A DNA stretch of 64,000 bases, from contig NZ_LQPJ01000136.1 in NCBI RefSeq assembly GCF_002101785.1, positions 124,001 through 188,000 on the forward strand. The letters are read 5' to 3'. How positions within the stretch are numbered: position 1 is the stretch's first letter; the number at the start of each line of letters is the position of its first letter. Shown here in pieces: positions 24,753 through 33,454 of this stretch. This DNA comes from Mycobacterium palustre (lineage in GTDB: Bacteria; Actinomycetota; Actinomycetes; Mycobacteriales; Mycobacteriaceae). Made by a program: the position numbers and the translations under genes. The notes below the pieces were generated by a model. That model had not been told where the DNA came from. It did not search any database and saw nothing but the letters and a program-made list of their open reading frames with translations.

Positions 24753-26246
24753 ATGACGGCAGTCACAGATGCCGTAGCTACGTTGATGACCGCGCCCGCG
24801 CGCGCCTTCGCCGCGGTCGACCACGGCGCGTACATCTCCGGGGCGCACGTCCCCCCCGGCGCCGACGTCGTGGCCAACATCGACCCGTCCACGGGCGCGC
24901 AGATCGGACACATCGCCGACAGCGACGACCGCACCGTCGATGCGGCCGTCGGCTCCGCAGCCGACGCATTCGAGACGAGCTGGGGGCGGCTGCTACCGGG
25001 GGAGCGGGAAGCCGCGCTGCACCGATTTGCCGATCTGATCGAGTCCCACGCCGGCGAACTCGCGCAATATGACGCGCTGGAAGGCGGTAAGCCGGTCAGC
25101 TTCGTCGAAGCGGTTGACCTGCCCCTGGCGATCGAGCAGTTTCGGTATTTCGCCGGTTGGCCGACGAAACTAGCCGGCGCGGTGGTGCCCGTCGACACTC
25201 CGGACTCTCACGTATATACGCGTCGCATCCCGCTCGGCGTGGTCGCCGCCGTGACGCCGTGGAACTTTCCGCTGTGCCAGGCCGCGATCAAGATGGCGCC
25301 CGCGCTGGCCGCCGGCAACACGGTGGTGCTCAAACCGTCCGAACTCACGTCGCTATCGACACTGCGCCTCGCCGAACTGGCGATCGAAGCCGGACTGCCG
25401 CCTGGCACCGTCAATGTCGTCACGGGAACCGGCGCCACCAGCGGCCACGCCCTCGTCTCTCACCCGCAGGTCGCGAAGATCTCGTTCACCGGCTCGGAGC
25501 GGGTGGGCCGCGATCTCGGTGCCCTGGCAGGCGCGGCGCTCAAGCACGTCTCTTTGGAACTTGGCGGCAAGAACCCCAACGTCGTGTTCGCCGACGCGGA
25601 CATCCCCAAGGCCGCTGCGGCGGCCGCCACGACGGCCTACTTCTATTCGGGTCAGGTTTGTTTCAGCGGTTCCCGGCTGCTCGTTGAACGTCCGGCCGTC
25701 GACGAAGTCCTCGAGGTGGTCCAGCGGCACGCTCGAACGCTGGTTATCGGCCACGGTCTTGATCGGGCGTCGACTATGGGTCCCCTGGCGTCTGAATCGC
25801 ACCGGGACAAGGTTGAGCGATATTTGGACACCGTGACCGGCACGGGTGGGCGGGTCGCTTTCGGCGGTTCGCGCATCCCCGGCAACGGCTATTTCCTCGA
25901 GCCGGCCGCCGTGGTCGATCCTGGGGACAGCGACGCGGTGGTCACCGACGAGATCTTCGGCCCGGTGCTCGTGGTCCAGCCATTCGACTCGATGGAAGAG
26001 GTCATCAGGCGGGCCAACGACAGTCGGTACGGGCTGACCGGCGGGGTGTGGACCAGCGATGTGCGCAAGGCGCATGCGGTCGCGCAGCGTCTGCAGGCGG
26101 GATTGGTATGGGTCAACACCTATGCGGACTACAACGCGGCCGCCCCATTCGGCGGATTCAAGAATTCCGGCCTCGGGAAGGACTGCGGCCCCGAAGGCAT
26201 CGACAAATACCTACAGACTCAAACCATTTGGATGTCGCTTTCGTGA
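24753..26246 (+). CDS. Aldehyde dehydrogenase, candidate PyrB-type
   Basis: A 497-residue ALDH with PWNFPLCQAAIK, SFTGSERVG, LELGGKNPNVVFADAD, the nucleophile in YSGQVCFSGSRL, and EIFGPVLVVQPF. GGAG lies 8 bases before the ATG at 24753; a GTG-led extension to 24705 is less likely. It oxidises an aldehyde to an acid with NAD(P). In the pyridine pathway of Arthrobacter an ALDH (PyrB) oxidises the formamido-aldehyde made by ring cleavage, and this gene is well placed for that. The 3' end overlaps the convergent regulator gene by 28 bases. Confidence 0.9.
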   Translation: MTAVTDAVATLMTAPARAFAAVDHGAYISGAHVPPGADVVANIDPSTGAQIGHIADSDDRTVDAAVGSAADAFETSWGRLLPGEREAALHRFADLIESHAGELAQYDALEGGKPVSFVEAVDLPLAIEQFRYFAGWPTKLAGAVVPVDTPDSHVYTRRIPLGVVAAVTPWNFPLCQAAIKMAPALAAGNTVVLKPSELTSLSTLRLAELAIEAGLPPGTVNVVTGTGATSGHALVSHPQVAKISFTGSERVGRDLGALAGAALKHVSLELGGKNPNVVFADADIPKAAAAAATTAYFYSGQVCFSGSRLLVERPAVDEVLEVVQRHARTLVIGHGLDRASTMGPLASESHRDKVERYLDTVTGTGGRVAFGGSRIPGNGYFLEPAAVVDPGDSDAVVTDEIFGPVLVVQPFDSMEEVIRRANDSRYGLTGGVWTSDVRKAHAVAQRLQAGLVWVNTYADYNAAAPFGGFKNSGLGKDCGPEGIDKYLQTQTIWMSLS

Positions 26247-27247
26247 AGCCGCAACCCATTGAAGCCCTTGGGGCGAATGGCCTTGTAATGCAAGGCGACG
26301 TAGAGCCACGATTCGATGCTCGCCACACCAGCGATACCGCGGATGTCGTTGTCGAGCACACCGAGCAGGCTCTCGCCGCTGGCAGTGGCGACTTCGGCTA
26401 TCACATCGAAGCGGCCCGCCGTCAACGCCACATAGGACACCGGCGTCAGCCGAGTCAGTGCCTCGCCCACGTCCTGCGCGCGGCCATGCCGGCCCACCCG
26501 GATGGCAACCCAGCTGGTAGCGCGGTATCCGAGCCGCAGGGGATTGACGATGCACATCACCCGCACCGCGCCGGACTCCACCAGCCTGGCGTAGCGGAAC
26601 CGGATCGTGGTCTCCGAAACACCCAGTGCGGAAGCGAAATCCCGGAACGCCGCCCGCCCGTCGGCAGCCAGATAGGAGATGATGTCGCGGTCGAGCTCAT
26701 CGAGCTGGCGTGGCCGGATCCCGTCCTTCTCGGTACGCACGCCGGAGAACCTGGCTTGCTGGTAATGCAGTCGCAGGTAGGGCAGCAGCTCGACGGAGCG
26801 GACGCCGGCGACGCGCCGGATCACGTTGAATGCGACGTCGTGCAGCTCGCGGGCGTCGGTGCACACCAGCTCCACCTGGACCGCGAATGGTCCGGTGGTC
26901 ACCGTGACGTAATCGGTGGAAGGCAGCAGCGCCAGCTCGTCGGCGGTTTCGATCGGCGTTCGTGTTCCGTCCAACGTGATCAAAGCCAATGCCATGGAGG
27001 CGAATCCGAGCGCGCTTGGATCGGTGACGGCGGTGAGGGTTATGTAGCGCTCTTCGAGCAGCCGCGAAACCCGACGCCGCACAGTCTTTTCGGTCACGTC
27101 GACCCGACGCGCCAACTCGGTGTAGGGGATACGTCCGTCGACTTGCAGTTCGTCAATCAGCTGCAGATCCAGTGCGTCAAGGTCCGCGGGACCGAGGCCG
27201 GACTGCAGCGTTCGGGCAACCTCGCGGTTCGAATCGGCTGGGGGCAT
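26219..27247 (-). CDS. Lrp/AsnC-family regulator with two tandem domains
   Basis: A 342-residue protein containing the Lrp unit twice. The first half has a helix-turn-helix (DALDLQLIDELQVDGRIPYTELARRVDVTEKTVRRRV) and a RAM-like ligand domain; the second repeats it (DRDIISYLAADGRAAFRDFASALGVSETTIRFRYARLV) with its own RAM part. Ordinary Lrp proteins are about 150 residues. It diverges from the LLM monooxygenase (84 bases apart) and converges on the ALDH. It probably senses an amino-acid-like or pathway compound and controls the cleavage operon. Confidence 0.9.
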   Translation of the reverse strand: MPPADSNREVARTLQSGLGPADLDALDLQLIDELQVDGRIPYTELARRVDVTEKTVRRRVSRLLEERYITLTAVTDPSALGFASMALALITLDGTRTPIETADELALLPSTDYVTVTTGPFAVQVELVCTDARELHDVAFNVIRRVAGVRSVELLPYLRLHYQQARFSGVRTEKDGIRPRQLDELDRDIISYLAADGRAAFRDFASALGVSETTIRFRYARLVESGAVRVMCIVNPLRLGYRATSWVAIRVGRHGRAQDVGEALTRLTPVSYVALTAGRFDVIAEVATASGESLLGVLDNDIRGIAGVASIESWLYVALHYKAIRPKGFNGLRLHESDIQMV

Positions 27248-27330
27248 GCCCAGAGGCTACCGCTCCCGGGCACTAGCCAATTCAGGAATCTCTTCACTGC
27301 CGGCAAATGTGATCTAAAGGAGCATTCACT

Positions 27331-28395
27331 ATGCGCGTAGGACTACTGCAAGAAGGCGACCTGACGGGCACCACCCCCTACGAGCGCTACCACCAGCTGA
27401 TCGACGAAGTCGTGCTGGCTGACAGTCTCGGATTTTCCACCTGGGGGACGTCCGAGCAGCACTTCAGCCCGCCCAGCTTCTCGATCGCGGCACCCGAAGT
27501 CCTCTACGCGGCCATCGCGATGCGCACCAACAAAATCAAACTGCGCACGATGGCTTCGGTGATGCTCAAGTGGAATCACCCCATCCTGGTGGCCGAGCGG
27601 CTGGCCACCCTCGACATCGTGTCGCGCGGACGCGCTGAGGTGTGCACTGCGCGGTCGAATAACCTGACCACCCTGGCTGCCTTCGACGTCGATCCCTCCG
27701 AGACCCGCGACCAATGGGAAGACGGTATGGACGTCCTGATGAAGGCGATGACCGCCGAGAAGCTCGAACACAACGGGCCCATCTGGCAGATCCCGTCGGT
27801 CGAGGTGGTGCCCAAGCCGTACACCAAGCCCCACCCGAAGGTGACGGTCGCGGCCTCCAGCGCCCAAACGCACGTCAACGCCGGCACTCGCGGTATCGGC
27901 TCCATCACCTTCGACAACTACTTCGGGTTTGACTACCTGCAGGAGTGCCTCGACGCCTACCGGAGCGCATTCGACGAGACCGACCACTCGGCAGTCGTCT
28001 CACCCAACGACTACCGCGGCCTCTATGTCGCGACCGCCTACTGCGCCGAGGACCGTGACGAAGCGAGATCGGTGGCCCGCGGTGTCGCGATGGACTATTT
28101 CCAGTTCATTCTGAATCTCTACGCCCCGCTGTCGAAGAACCCGGGCTACACCTACCTCGACACCATCGAACAGCTCATCGAGCATCGGGACGACCTGGAC
28201 TGGCTGTGCGAATACACCCCGTCGGTGATGATCGGCACCCCGGATGACTTCATCGAACGGATCCGGCGCTTGGAGGCGATGGGCGTCGACGAGGTGCTCT
28301 TGCGCATCGACGGCGTCGGCCACCAAAACATCTGCAAGGCTTTGGAGCTCATCGGGCACGAAGTTATTCCCGTCGTCGATCCAAGCGCCGCCTGA
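27331..28395 (+). CDS. Luciferase-like (LLM) flavin-dependent monooxygenase, candidate ring-cleaving oxygenase (PyrA-like)
   Basis: A 354-residue TIM-barrel protein of the bacterial luciferase family: MRVGLLQEGDL at the start, DSLGFSTWGTSEQHFSP, TMASVMLKWNHPILVAERLATLDIVSRGRAEV, VTVAASSAQTH, GTPDDFIERIRRLEAMGVDEV. It uses reduced FMN supplied by a separate reductase. AAAGGAG lies 8 bases before the ATG. In Arthrobacter a protein of this class (PyrA) with reductase PyrE opens the pyridine ring; RutA of uracil breakdown is a distant relative. The only reductase in the window (23339-23827) is broken. Ring cleavage is inferred from the surrounding enzymes. Confidence 0.87.
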   Translation: MRVGLLQEGDLTGTTPYERYHQLIDEVVLADSLGFSTWGTSEQHFSPPSFSIAAPEVLYAAIAMRTNKIKLRTMASVMLKWNHPILVAERLATLDIVSRGRAEVCTARSNNLTTLAAFDVDPSETRDQWEDGMDVLMKAMTAEKLEHNGPIWQIPSVEVVPKPYTKPHPKVTVAASSAQTHVNAGTRGIGSITFDNYFGFDYLQECLDAYRSAFDETDHSAVVSPNDYRGLYVATAYCAEDRDEARSVARGVAMDYFQFILNLYAPLSKNPGYTYLDTIEQLIEHRDDLDWLCEYTPSVMIGTPDDFIERIRRLEAMGVDEVLLRIDGVGHQNICKALELIGHEVIPVVDPSAA

Positions 28396-28434
28396 CCGCA
28401 TCCCGGCTTGGAAGTAAAAGAAGGAGCGAATTTC

Positions 28435-28593
28435 ATGTCACATCTTCTTCCCCCCGAACTGCTCAATCGCTGCGCGACGATTGACCAACCCGACGCCCAG
28501 GGCGTTGCTCTGACGAAGGCCGACTACGCGTGGTTTTGGGTGGCCACGGTCGCGGTGCCCATCATGCTCGTGATCCTGGGGGTGCTGTTATGA
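28435..28593 (+). CDS. 52-residue single-helix membrane protein coupled to the transporter
   Basis: MSHLLPPELLNRC opens a 52-residue protein with a short polar N-terminal half (ATIDQPDAQGVALTKADYAWFW) and one C-terminal transmembrane helix (VATVAVPIMLVILGVLL). AAGGAG lies 8 bases before the ATG at 28435. The stop overlaps the start of the transporter gene (ATGA), so the two are translated together. No family was recognised. Small one-helix partners are known for other transporter families (for example MetS with MetP), so a transporter subunit or stabiliser is a fair guess. It is too short for most gene callers. Confidence 0.75.
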   Translation: MSHLLPPELLNRCATIDQPDAQGVALTKADYAWFWVATVAVPIMLVILGVLL

Positions 28594-30068
28594 ACTACGT
28601 AAGTCGTTTGGGCAGTACGAAGCTCGCCGAAGAGAACGGCTGGCCGCTGATGCGCGGCGAGCGCGGGTTTGGCAAGATGGCGATCTTCCTCGCCGCCTTC
28701 TCGGCGGCGATGGCTACCTGGTGCTTCACCATCGGCGGCTTCGTCGCCTACTACCTGAACGCGGTTTCGGGCACCTTCGCGGTGTTGGCCGGCTCACTTG
28801 TCGGCATCCTGATGGTCACGTTGGCGACCGTACCGATGTGCTCGAAATACGGCATCGACTCGGTAGTGGGCAGCCGTGCGCAGCTGGGCATCCGCGGCTC
28901 CTATCTGTCGCTGCTGCTGGTCTACTGCTCGACGATGGGCTGGAACATCATCCTCTTCATCTACAAGGGGCGTGCGATCGCCGAACTGCTAGTCGTGTTC
29001 GGCGTCATGGACCGCAAATATTGGAATCTCTGCGTGTCCATCGTCGGCGTGCTCGCGATCTTCATCGTGCTCGAGCTGATCCGCAAAGGACCGGAGTACG
29101 TGCGCAGCCGCGGACCCTTGATCGCAGTGGTCGTCGCGGTCATGAGCCTGGTGGTGCTGGTTCTGCTCGTCCAGCGCGTCGGCGTGACCGGTTTGCTCCA
29201 TGCCGCCGCAGTCACGCCCTACGCCAAGGCATTTGGCAACTGGTCGAGTTCGATCGAAGTGATGGTGGCGGTCAACCTGTCCTGGTGGGCCTACATCGGC
29301 ACGATCGTCCGCACGAGTCCCAGCGCGCGACAGTCGTTGTGGCCGGTCGTCATTGGGTTCGGGCTTGGTGTGGGGATCGGCTCACTGGTAGGCCTCTACA
29401 CCGGCCTGGTGGTGCCCAACTCCGCGGGCGACCCGACCGCATTTCTGGTCGACCAAGGCGGTGTCGTGGTGGGCCTGATCATGCTGGGTTTCCTGCTGGT
29501 CGCCAACGTGGGCACGGCGATGATGGGCATCTACGCCGCCAGCCTGGCGCTCCGTCAACTGCCCAAAGCCGAGAAGCTTTCCTGGAGGTGGACCATCTTC
29601 GTGGTTTCACTGCCGGCGATGGCGGTCGTCGGGCTGTTCGCCGGTTCGGCCGAGTCGTTCTTCTCGGCCTTCCTCGCCTTCCTCGGTGTCGCGTTCGCGC
29701 CATTGTGCGGGATCCAGGTTGCCGATTGGTATTTGCTGCGCCGCCAGCGATACGACGTGGTGTCGCTGTACCTGCCGGGCAGGGAGTCTCGGTACTTCTA
29801 CGTCGCCGGCTTCAATCCGGTTGGTTTCCTCGCCTTCGTCGCCGGCGTGGCCACATACATTTACCTATTGGATCCCAGGAGCTACGTGTATCGATCGCCG
29901 TTTGAATACGTGGGTGCGTCCTTCCCCGCGGCGATCGTTGCGGCTGTCTGCTACGTCGCCGGTGTGCTGGCCTGCTATCGCGGGAGGGGAATCGGCGGAT
30001 ACGGCGCCGCGGTTGCTCGGCAAGAGGAGTCCGCAATCCACCAGGATGATGCCGCTTCCATTGCCTGA
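28590..30068 (+). CDS. NCS1-like permease (second transporter)
   Basis: A 492-residue protein with about twelve hydrophobic helices. GERGFGKMAIFLAAFSAAMATWCF, VPMCSKYGIDSVVGSRAQLGIRGSY and VADWYLLRRQRYDV resemble the cytosine/purine/uracil/thiamine/allantoin transporter family, though it diverges from the permease at 19925. The ATG at 28590 is inside the stop of the small membrane protein. It lies between the candidate ring-cleaving oxygenase and the amidohydrolase, so it probably imports the N-heterocyclic substrate of this pathway. Confidence 0.85.
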   Translation: MNYVSRLGSTKLAEENGWPLMRGERGFGKMAIFLAAFSAAMATWCFTIGGFVAYYLNAVSGTFAVLAGSLVGILMVTLATVPMCSKYGIDSVVGSRAQLGIRGSYLSLLLVYCSTMGWNIILFIYKGRAIAELLVVFGVMDRKYWNLCVSIVGVLAIFIVLELIRKGPEYVRSRGPLIAVVVAVMSLVVLVLLVQRVGVTGLLHAAAVTPYAKAFGNWSSSIEVMVAVNLSWWAYIGTIVRTSPSARQSLWPVVIGFGLGVGIGSLVGLYTGLVVPNSAGDPTAFLVDQGGVVVGLIMLGFLLVANVGTAMMGIYAASLALRQLPKAEKLSWRWTIFVVSLPAMAVVGLFAGSAESFFSAFLAFLGVAFAPLCGIQVADWYLLRRQRYDVVSLYLPGRESRYFYVAGFNPVGFLAFVAGVATYIYLLDPRSYVYRSPFEYVGASFPAAIVAAVCYVAGVLACYRGRGIGGYGAAVARQEESAIHQDDAASIA

Positions 30069-30112
30069 GAACGCAATTCGTCTGTACATCACTGACTTCA
30101 AGGATGGATCGC

Positions 30113-30412
30113 ATGCACGACATCATCGTGTTGTATTCGCGGCCGGATGATCCGCAGCAGTTCGATGCGCACTACCGCAACACCCACATCGGGCTCGTGG
30201 AAAAGCTCCCATCGCTGCAAGAGTTTTGCTGGGGCCATGCGGTCGACGGTACCGAGGACTGCTACGTGGTGGCCCGAATGACATACGTCGACGCTGACGC
30301 GGCAGCCGAGTCGATGGCCTCACCGCAGGGCAGGGCCGCCGTCGCCGACCTTGAAAATTTCGCGGGGGCCGGTGTCAAGATCCTACAGGTCAGGCGCGAT
30401 GATGCCCGATAA
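30113..30412 (+). CDS. EthD-family protein
   Basis: A 99-residue ferredoxin-like alpha+beta-barrel protein: HDIIVLYSRPDDPQQFDAHYRNTHIGLVEKLPSL is the EthD opening, with YVVARMTYVDADAAAESMASPQG later. EthD proteins accompany oxygenases and some act as isomerases or stabilising partners; the role here is open. The ATG at 30113 is preferred over 30104 because AAGGA lies 8 bases upstream. It overlaps the amidohydrolase gene by 14 bases. Confidence 0.85.
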   Translation: MHDIIVLYSRPDDPQQFDAHYRNTHIGLVEKLPSLQEFCWGHAVDGTEDCYVVARMTYVDADAAAESMASPQGRAAVADLENFAGAGVKILQVRRDDAR

Positions 30413-32051
30413 CGATGTGACCGTCATTCGTGCCGGAACCGTCCTGACGTTGGGCGACAACGCCTTTGACGGCCCAGGTGGTGTCGTCGTGAGCGGTGGC
30501 ATCATCCGTGCTGTTCTGCCGGACGCCCGACTGGATACGGTCGAACGATCGAAGACCATCGACCTCGGCGACCGCACCCTGATGCCCGGATTCGTCGATC
30601 CGCACGCGCACGCCGAAGTCGCCGCCAAGGCCTCCTACACGATGGTCGACGTGCGGGCCCCGGGATGTCCCACCGTGGCCGCAGTTCTGGATCGGCTGCG
30701 GGCCAACCTGGACCAGACCTGCCGCGGCTGGCTGGTCGCCCAGGCCAATCTGTTCTTCGACCAGAAACTGGTGGACCGGCGCTTCCCGACGCGAGCTGAA
30801 CTCGACACGGTCAGCACCGATGTCGCGATCGCCATCCGCGCCGGCGGCCACCTGAGCATTTTGAACAGCCGGGCGCTATCCCTGGCGGGCATCGATGAGC
30901 GCTACCACGCGGTCGACTACAGCGTGACAGGCAAACCGCTGGTGCACCGGGACACAGCGGGTGCCCCGACGGGTGTGGTCACCGAGATGGACAAGCTGTT
31001 GCCGTTGCCGCAACCGGACAACGGGATCGCCCAGACCGCCCTGGAGACCGAAATCCCTGCGCTTTTCACCGCGAACGGGGTGACCACGATCGGCGAGATC
31101 TCCGAGTCGCTCGAGGGACTGCTGGCTTACGATGCGGCAGTCGCGTCGGGGCGTATCGCCGCGCGGATACACGTGTATCTGTGGACACCGGGCACCGTGA
31201 CCCTCGATCGGGCCTGCCATCACCGCGAGTGGGCGAAACTGTCGAGCCCGCCCTCGATGTTGAAAATCCAGGGCGTCAAGGCATTTGCCGACGGCGGCTA
31301 CTCGGCTGCGCGAGCCGCGTTGACGCGGCCCTACGTTCATGGGGACGGTCACAACTGCGGCGAAGTCGCGCTCTCGGCCGAAGAGATCGTCCAACTCGCG
31401 GAGCGCACCCAAAAGGCCGGTCTTCAGCTGGCGGTTCACGCCAACGGCGACCGTGCACAGCTGGAAGTCTGCGAGGCGCTCGCTACGGTGCCCCGAAACG
31501 GCCCAGGGGCGCCGCGCATTCGGATCGAGCACGCGGGAAACTTCGTTCCCGACTACCCCAAGCTGAGCGGAGCATGGCGCGCGGCCGGCATCGTACCTGT
31601 TCCCCAGCCGGTGTTTATTTACAACTTCGCGGAGTTCATCCCGGGCTACGTCGGTGAGTATGCCCGCGACTGCCAATTCCCGCTGCGCCGCATGATCGAC
31701 GACGGGTGGTCCGTGTCTGGCAGCTCCGACGTGTGGGTGGGGTCCGAGATCGGGCAAACGAACCCATTCTTGAGCATCGCAAGTGCGGTCAACCGCCGCA
31801 CCTTCCACCAGCATGTGCTCGACACCGATCAGCGGGTCAGTGTCTACGAGGCATTGCGGATGCACACGATCGGTGGCGCCTACGCGCTCGGCGAGGAGAG
31901 CACACGCGGCACGCTGGAACCCGGCAAATTCGCCGACATCGTTGCGCTTGACCGCAACCCACTTGCCGTGCCGGCCGCCGAATTGCTCGACATCACGGTG
32001 GAAGACGTGTTCGTCGCAGGCAACCTGGTGCACAGCAAGGCGGCGCGGTGA
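30399..32051 (+). CDS. Amidohydrolase of the YtcJ / N-substituted formamide deformylase type (PyrC candidate)
   Basis: A 550-residue metal-dependent amidohydrolase: TLMPGFVDPHAHAE gives the HxH metal motif, KAFADGGYSAAR is next, then HANGDRA, RIEHAGNF and the late SGSSDVWVGSE, ending with GTLEPGKFADIVALDRNP. This layout is that of the DUF1446-free YtcJ branch, which includes N-substituted formamide deformylases. In the pyridine pathway PyrC cleaves a formamido-butenoate to release formate, ammonia and succinate semialdehyde, and the next gene here is a semialdehyde dehydrogenase. Two adjacent ATGs (30399, 30402) are possible starts. The stop overlaps the next GTG (GTGA). Confidence 0.87.
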   Translation: MMPDNDVTVIRAGTVLTLGDNAFDGPGGVVVSGGIIRAVLPDARLDTVERSKTIDLGDRTLMPGFVDPHAHAEVAAKASYTMVDVRAPGCPTVAAVLDRLRANLDQTCRGWLVAQANLFFDQKLVDRRFPTRAELDTVSTDVAIAIRAGGHLSILNSRALSLAGIDERYHAVDYSVTGKPLVHRDTAGAPTGVVTEMDKLLPLPQPDNGIAQTALETEIPALFTANGVTTIGEISESLEGLLAYDAAVASGRIAARIHVYLWTPGTVTLDRACHHREWAKLSSPPSMLKIQGVKAFADGGYSAARAALTRPYVHGDGHNCGEVALSAEEIVQLAERTQKAGLQLAVHANGDRAQLEVCEALATVPRNGPGAPRIRIEHAGNFVPDYPKLSGAWRAAGIVPVPQPVFIYNFAEFIPGYVGEYARDCQFPLRRMIDDGWSVSGSSDVWVGSEIGQTNPFLSIASAVNRRTFHQHVLDTDQRVSVYEALRMHTIGGAYALGEESTRGTLEPGKFADIVALDRNPLAVPAAELLDITVEDVFVAGNLVHSKAAR

Positions 32052-33454
32052 GTGCGCCCACCGTGCCCTGCGCGCGGTCTGTGAACCCGTCAACGGGTGA
32101 GCTGATAGCGACGTATCCCTTCGTCGACGACGGCGAGGTGGCGGACCTGCTCGCCAGATCGGTTACGGGATACGGTTTTTGGCGATCCAGCACGCTGCCC
32201 GAACGGTGCGGCGCGCTGGAACGCGTGGCGGCGCTGCTGGAGCGCGACTGCGACGCGCTCGCGGCGCTTGCCACTCGGGAGATGGGCAAGCCGATCGTCC
32301 AGGCCCGCACCGAGGTCACCAAGACCGCAGCGGCGCTGCGGTGGTATGCACAGCACGGTCCGGCGATGCTGGCCGAGGAGCCAACCAGCGTGGGTCCGGG
32401 AACCGTCGTGCGGTACGAGCCGCTGGGCCCGGTCCTGTCGGTGCAGCCGTGGAATTTCCCCATCTGGCAACCGATGCGCGCGGCGATGGCGATTCTGCTG
32501 GCCGGCAACAGCTACATCCTCAAGCCGGCACCCAATGTGGTGGGGTGTGCCCTGGCGCTGGAGCGGTTGTGGGACGAAGCGGGGCTGCCGACTGGTGTGT
32601 TCACCGTGCTCAACGCCGAGCCCGCGCAGGTGGCCTTGGCGGTCGCGGACCCCGCCGTCGCCGCGGTCACCGTGACCGGCAGCGTTGGCGCGGGTGCCGC
32701 GGTGGCTTCCCTGGCGGGCAAGCATGTGAAGAAGAGCGTGCTGGAGCTCGGCGGCAGCGACCCGTTCATCGTGCTCGCGGATGCCGACCTGGACGCGGCC
32801 GTGGACGCGGCCGTGACGGGCCGGTTCCAAAACAACGGCCAGGTCTGCATCGCGGCCAAGCGCATCATCGTCGACAGGTCCGTCGCGGAGGAGTTCACCG
32901 AGCGGTTCGTGGCCAAGGTCGCCGCGCTGCACGTGGGCGATCCGGCGGATGCGTCGACCGATGTCGGGCCGTTGGCACGGCCTGATATCCGCGAAGAGGT
33001 CGCCGCCCAGGTGCGGCGGTCGCTGTCACAGGGCGCCACCCTCCTAGCGGGCGGTTGCGCGCTCGATCGGCCCGGCAACTTCTACCAACCGACGGTTTTG
33101 GCGGGAGCCCGCCCAGGTATGGCCGCCTATACCGAGGAGATCTTCGGTCCGGTCGCCGCGCTGTCCACCGCGCCCGACGTCGACGGCGCGGTCCGACTCG
33201 CCAACGATTCGACTTTCGGCCTGAGCGCTTCCATCTGGACGGGCGACATGGATCGCGCCCGCGAGATCGCCAGGCAGCTCGTGGTCGGCGGGGTGTTCAT
33301 CAACAAGATATCGGTGTCGGATCCTCGGGCCCCGATTGGAGGAGTAAAGAAAAGTGGGTACGGGCGCGAGCTGTCACATTTCGGAGTGCACGAATTCACC
33401 AATATCAAAACGGTGTGGAGCGACGATTATTTACCAGTGCATGACCGCCCGTGA
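32048..33454 (+). CDS. Succinate-semialdehyde-dehydrogenase-like ALDH (PyrD candidate)
   Basis: A 468-residue ALDH: SVQPWNFPIWQPMRAAM, VTGSVGAGAAVASLAGK, LELGGSDPFIVLADADLD, the nucleophile in NNGQVCIAAKR, and KKSGYGRELSHFGVHEFTN. The GSDPFIV and FTNIKTVW patterns are typical of the NAD(P) succinate-semialdehyde dehydrogenase branch (GabD). It starts at a GTG overlapping the amidohydrolase stop. It would pass the four-carbon product of ring cleavage into the TCA cycle as succinate. It is the last gene of the module. Confidence 0.9.
   Translation: MSAPTVPCARSVNPSTGELIATYPFVDDGEVADLLARSVTGYGFWRSSTLPERCGALERVAALLERDCDALAALATREMGKPIVQARTEVTKTAAALRWYAQHGPAMLAEEPTSVGPGTVVRYEPLGPVLSVQPWNFPIWQPMRAAMAILLAGNSYILKPAPNVVGCALALERLWDEAGLPTGVFTVLNAEPAQVALAVADPAVAAVTVTGSVGAGAAVASLAGKHVKKSVLELGGSDPFIVLADADLDAAVDAAVTGRFQNNGQVCIAAKRIIVDRSVAEEFTERFVAKVAALHVGDPADASTDVGPLARPDIREEVAAQVRRSLSQGATLLAGGCALDRPGNFYQPTVLAGARPGMAAYTEEIFGPVAALSTAPDVDGAVRLANDSTFGLSASIWTGDMDRAREIARQLVVGGVFINKISVSDPRAPIGGVKKSGYGRELSHFGVHEFTNIKTVWSDDYLPVHDRP

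Noticed and set aside
19925..33454. Rut-type uracil degradation cluster
   Set aside because: An LLM oxygenase, a flavin reductase and permeases are present, but RutB-E equivalents are not, and the dehydrogenase/amidohydrolase set fits the Pyr route better.
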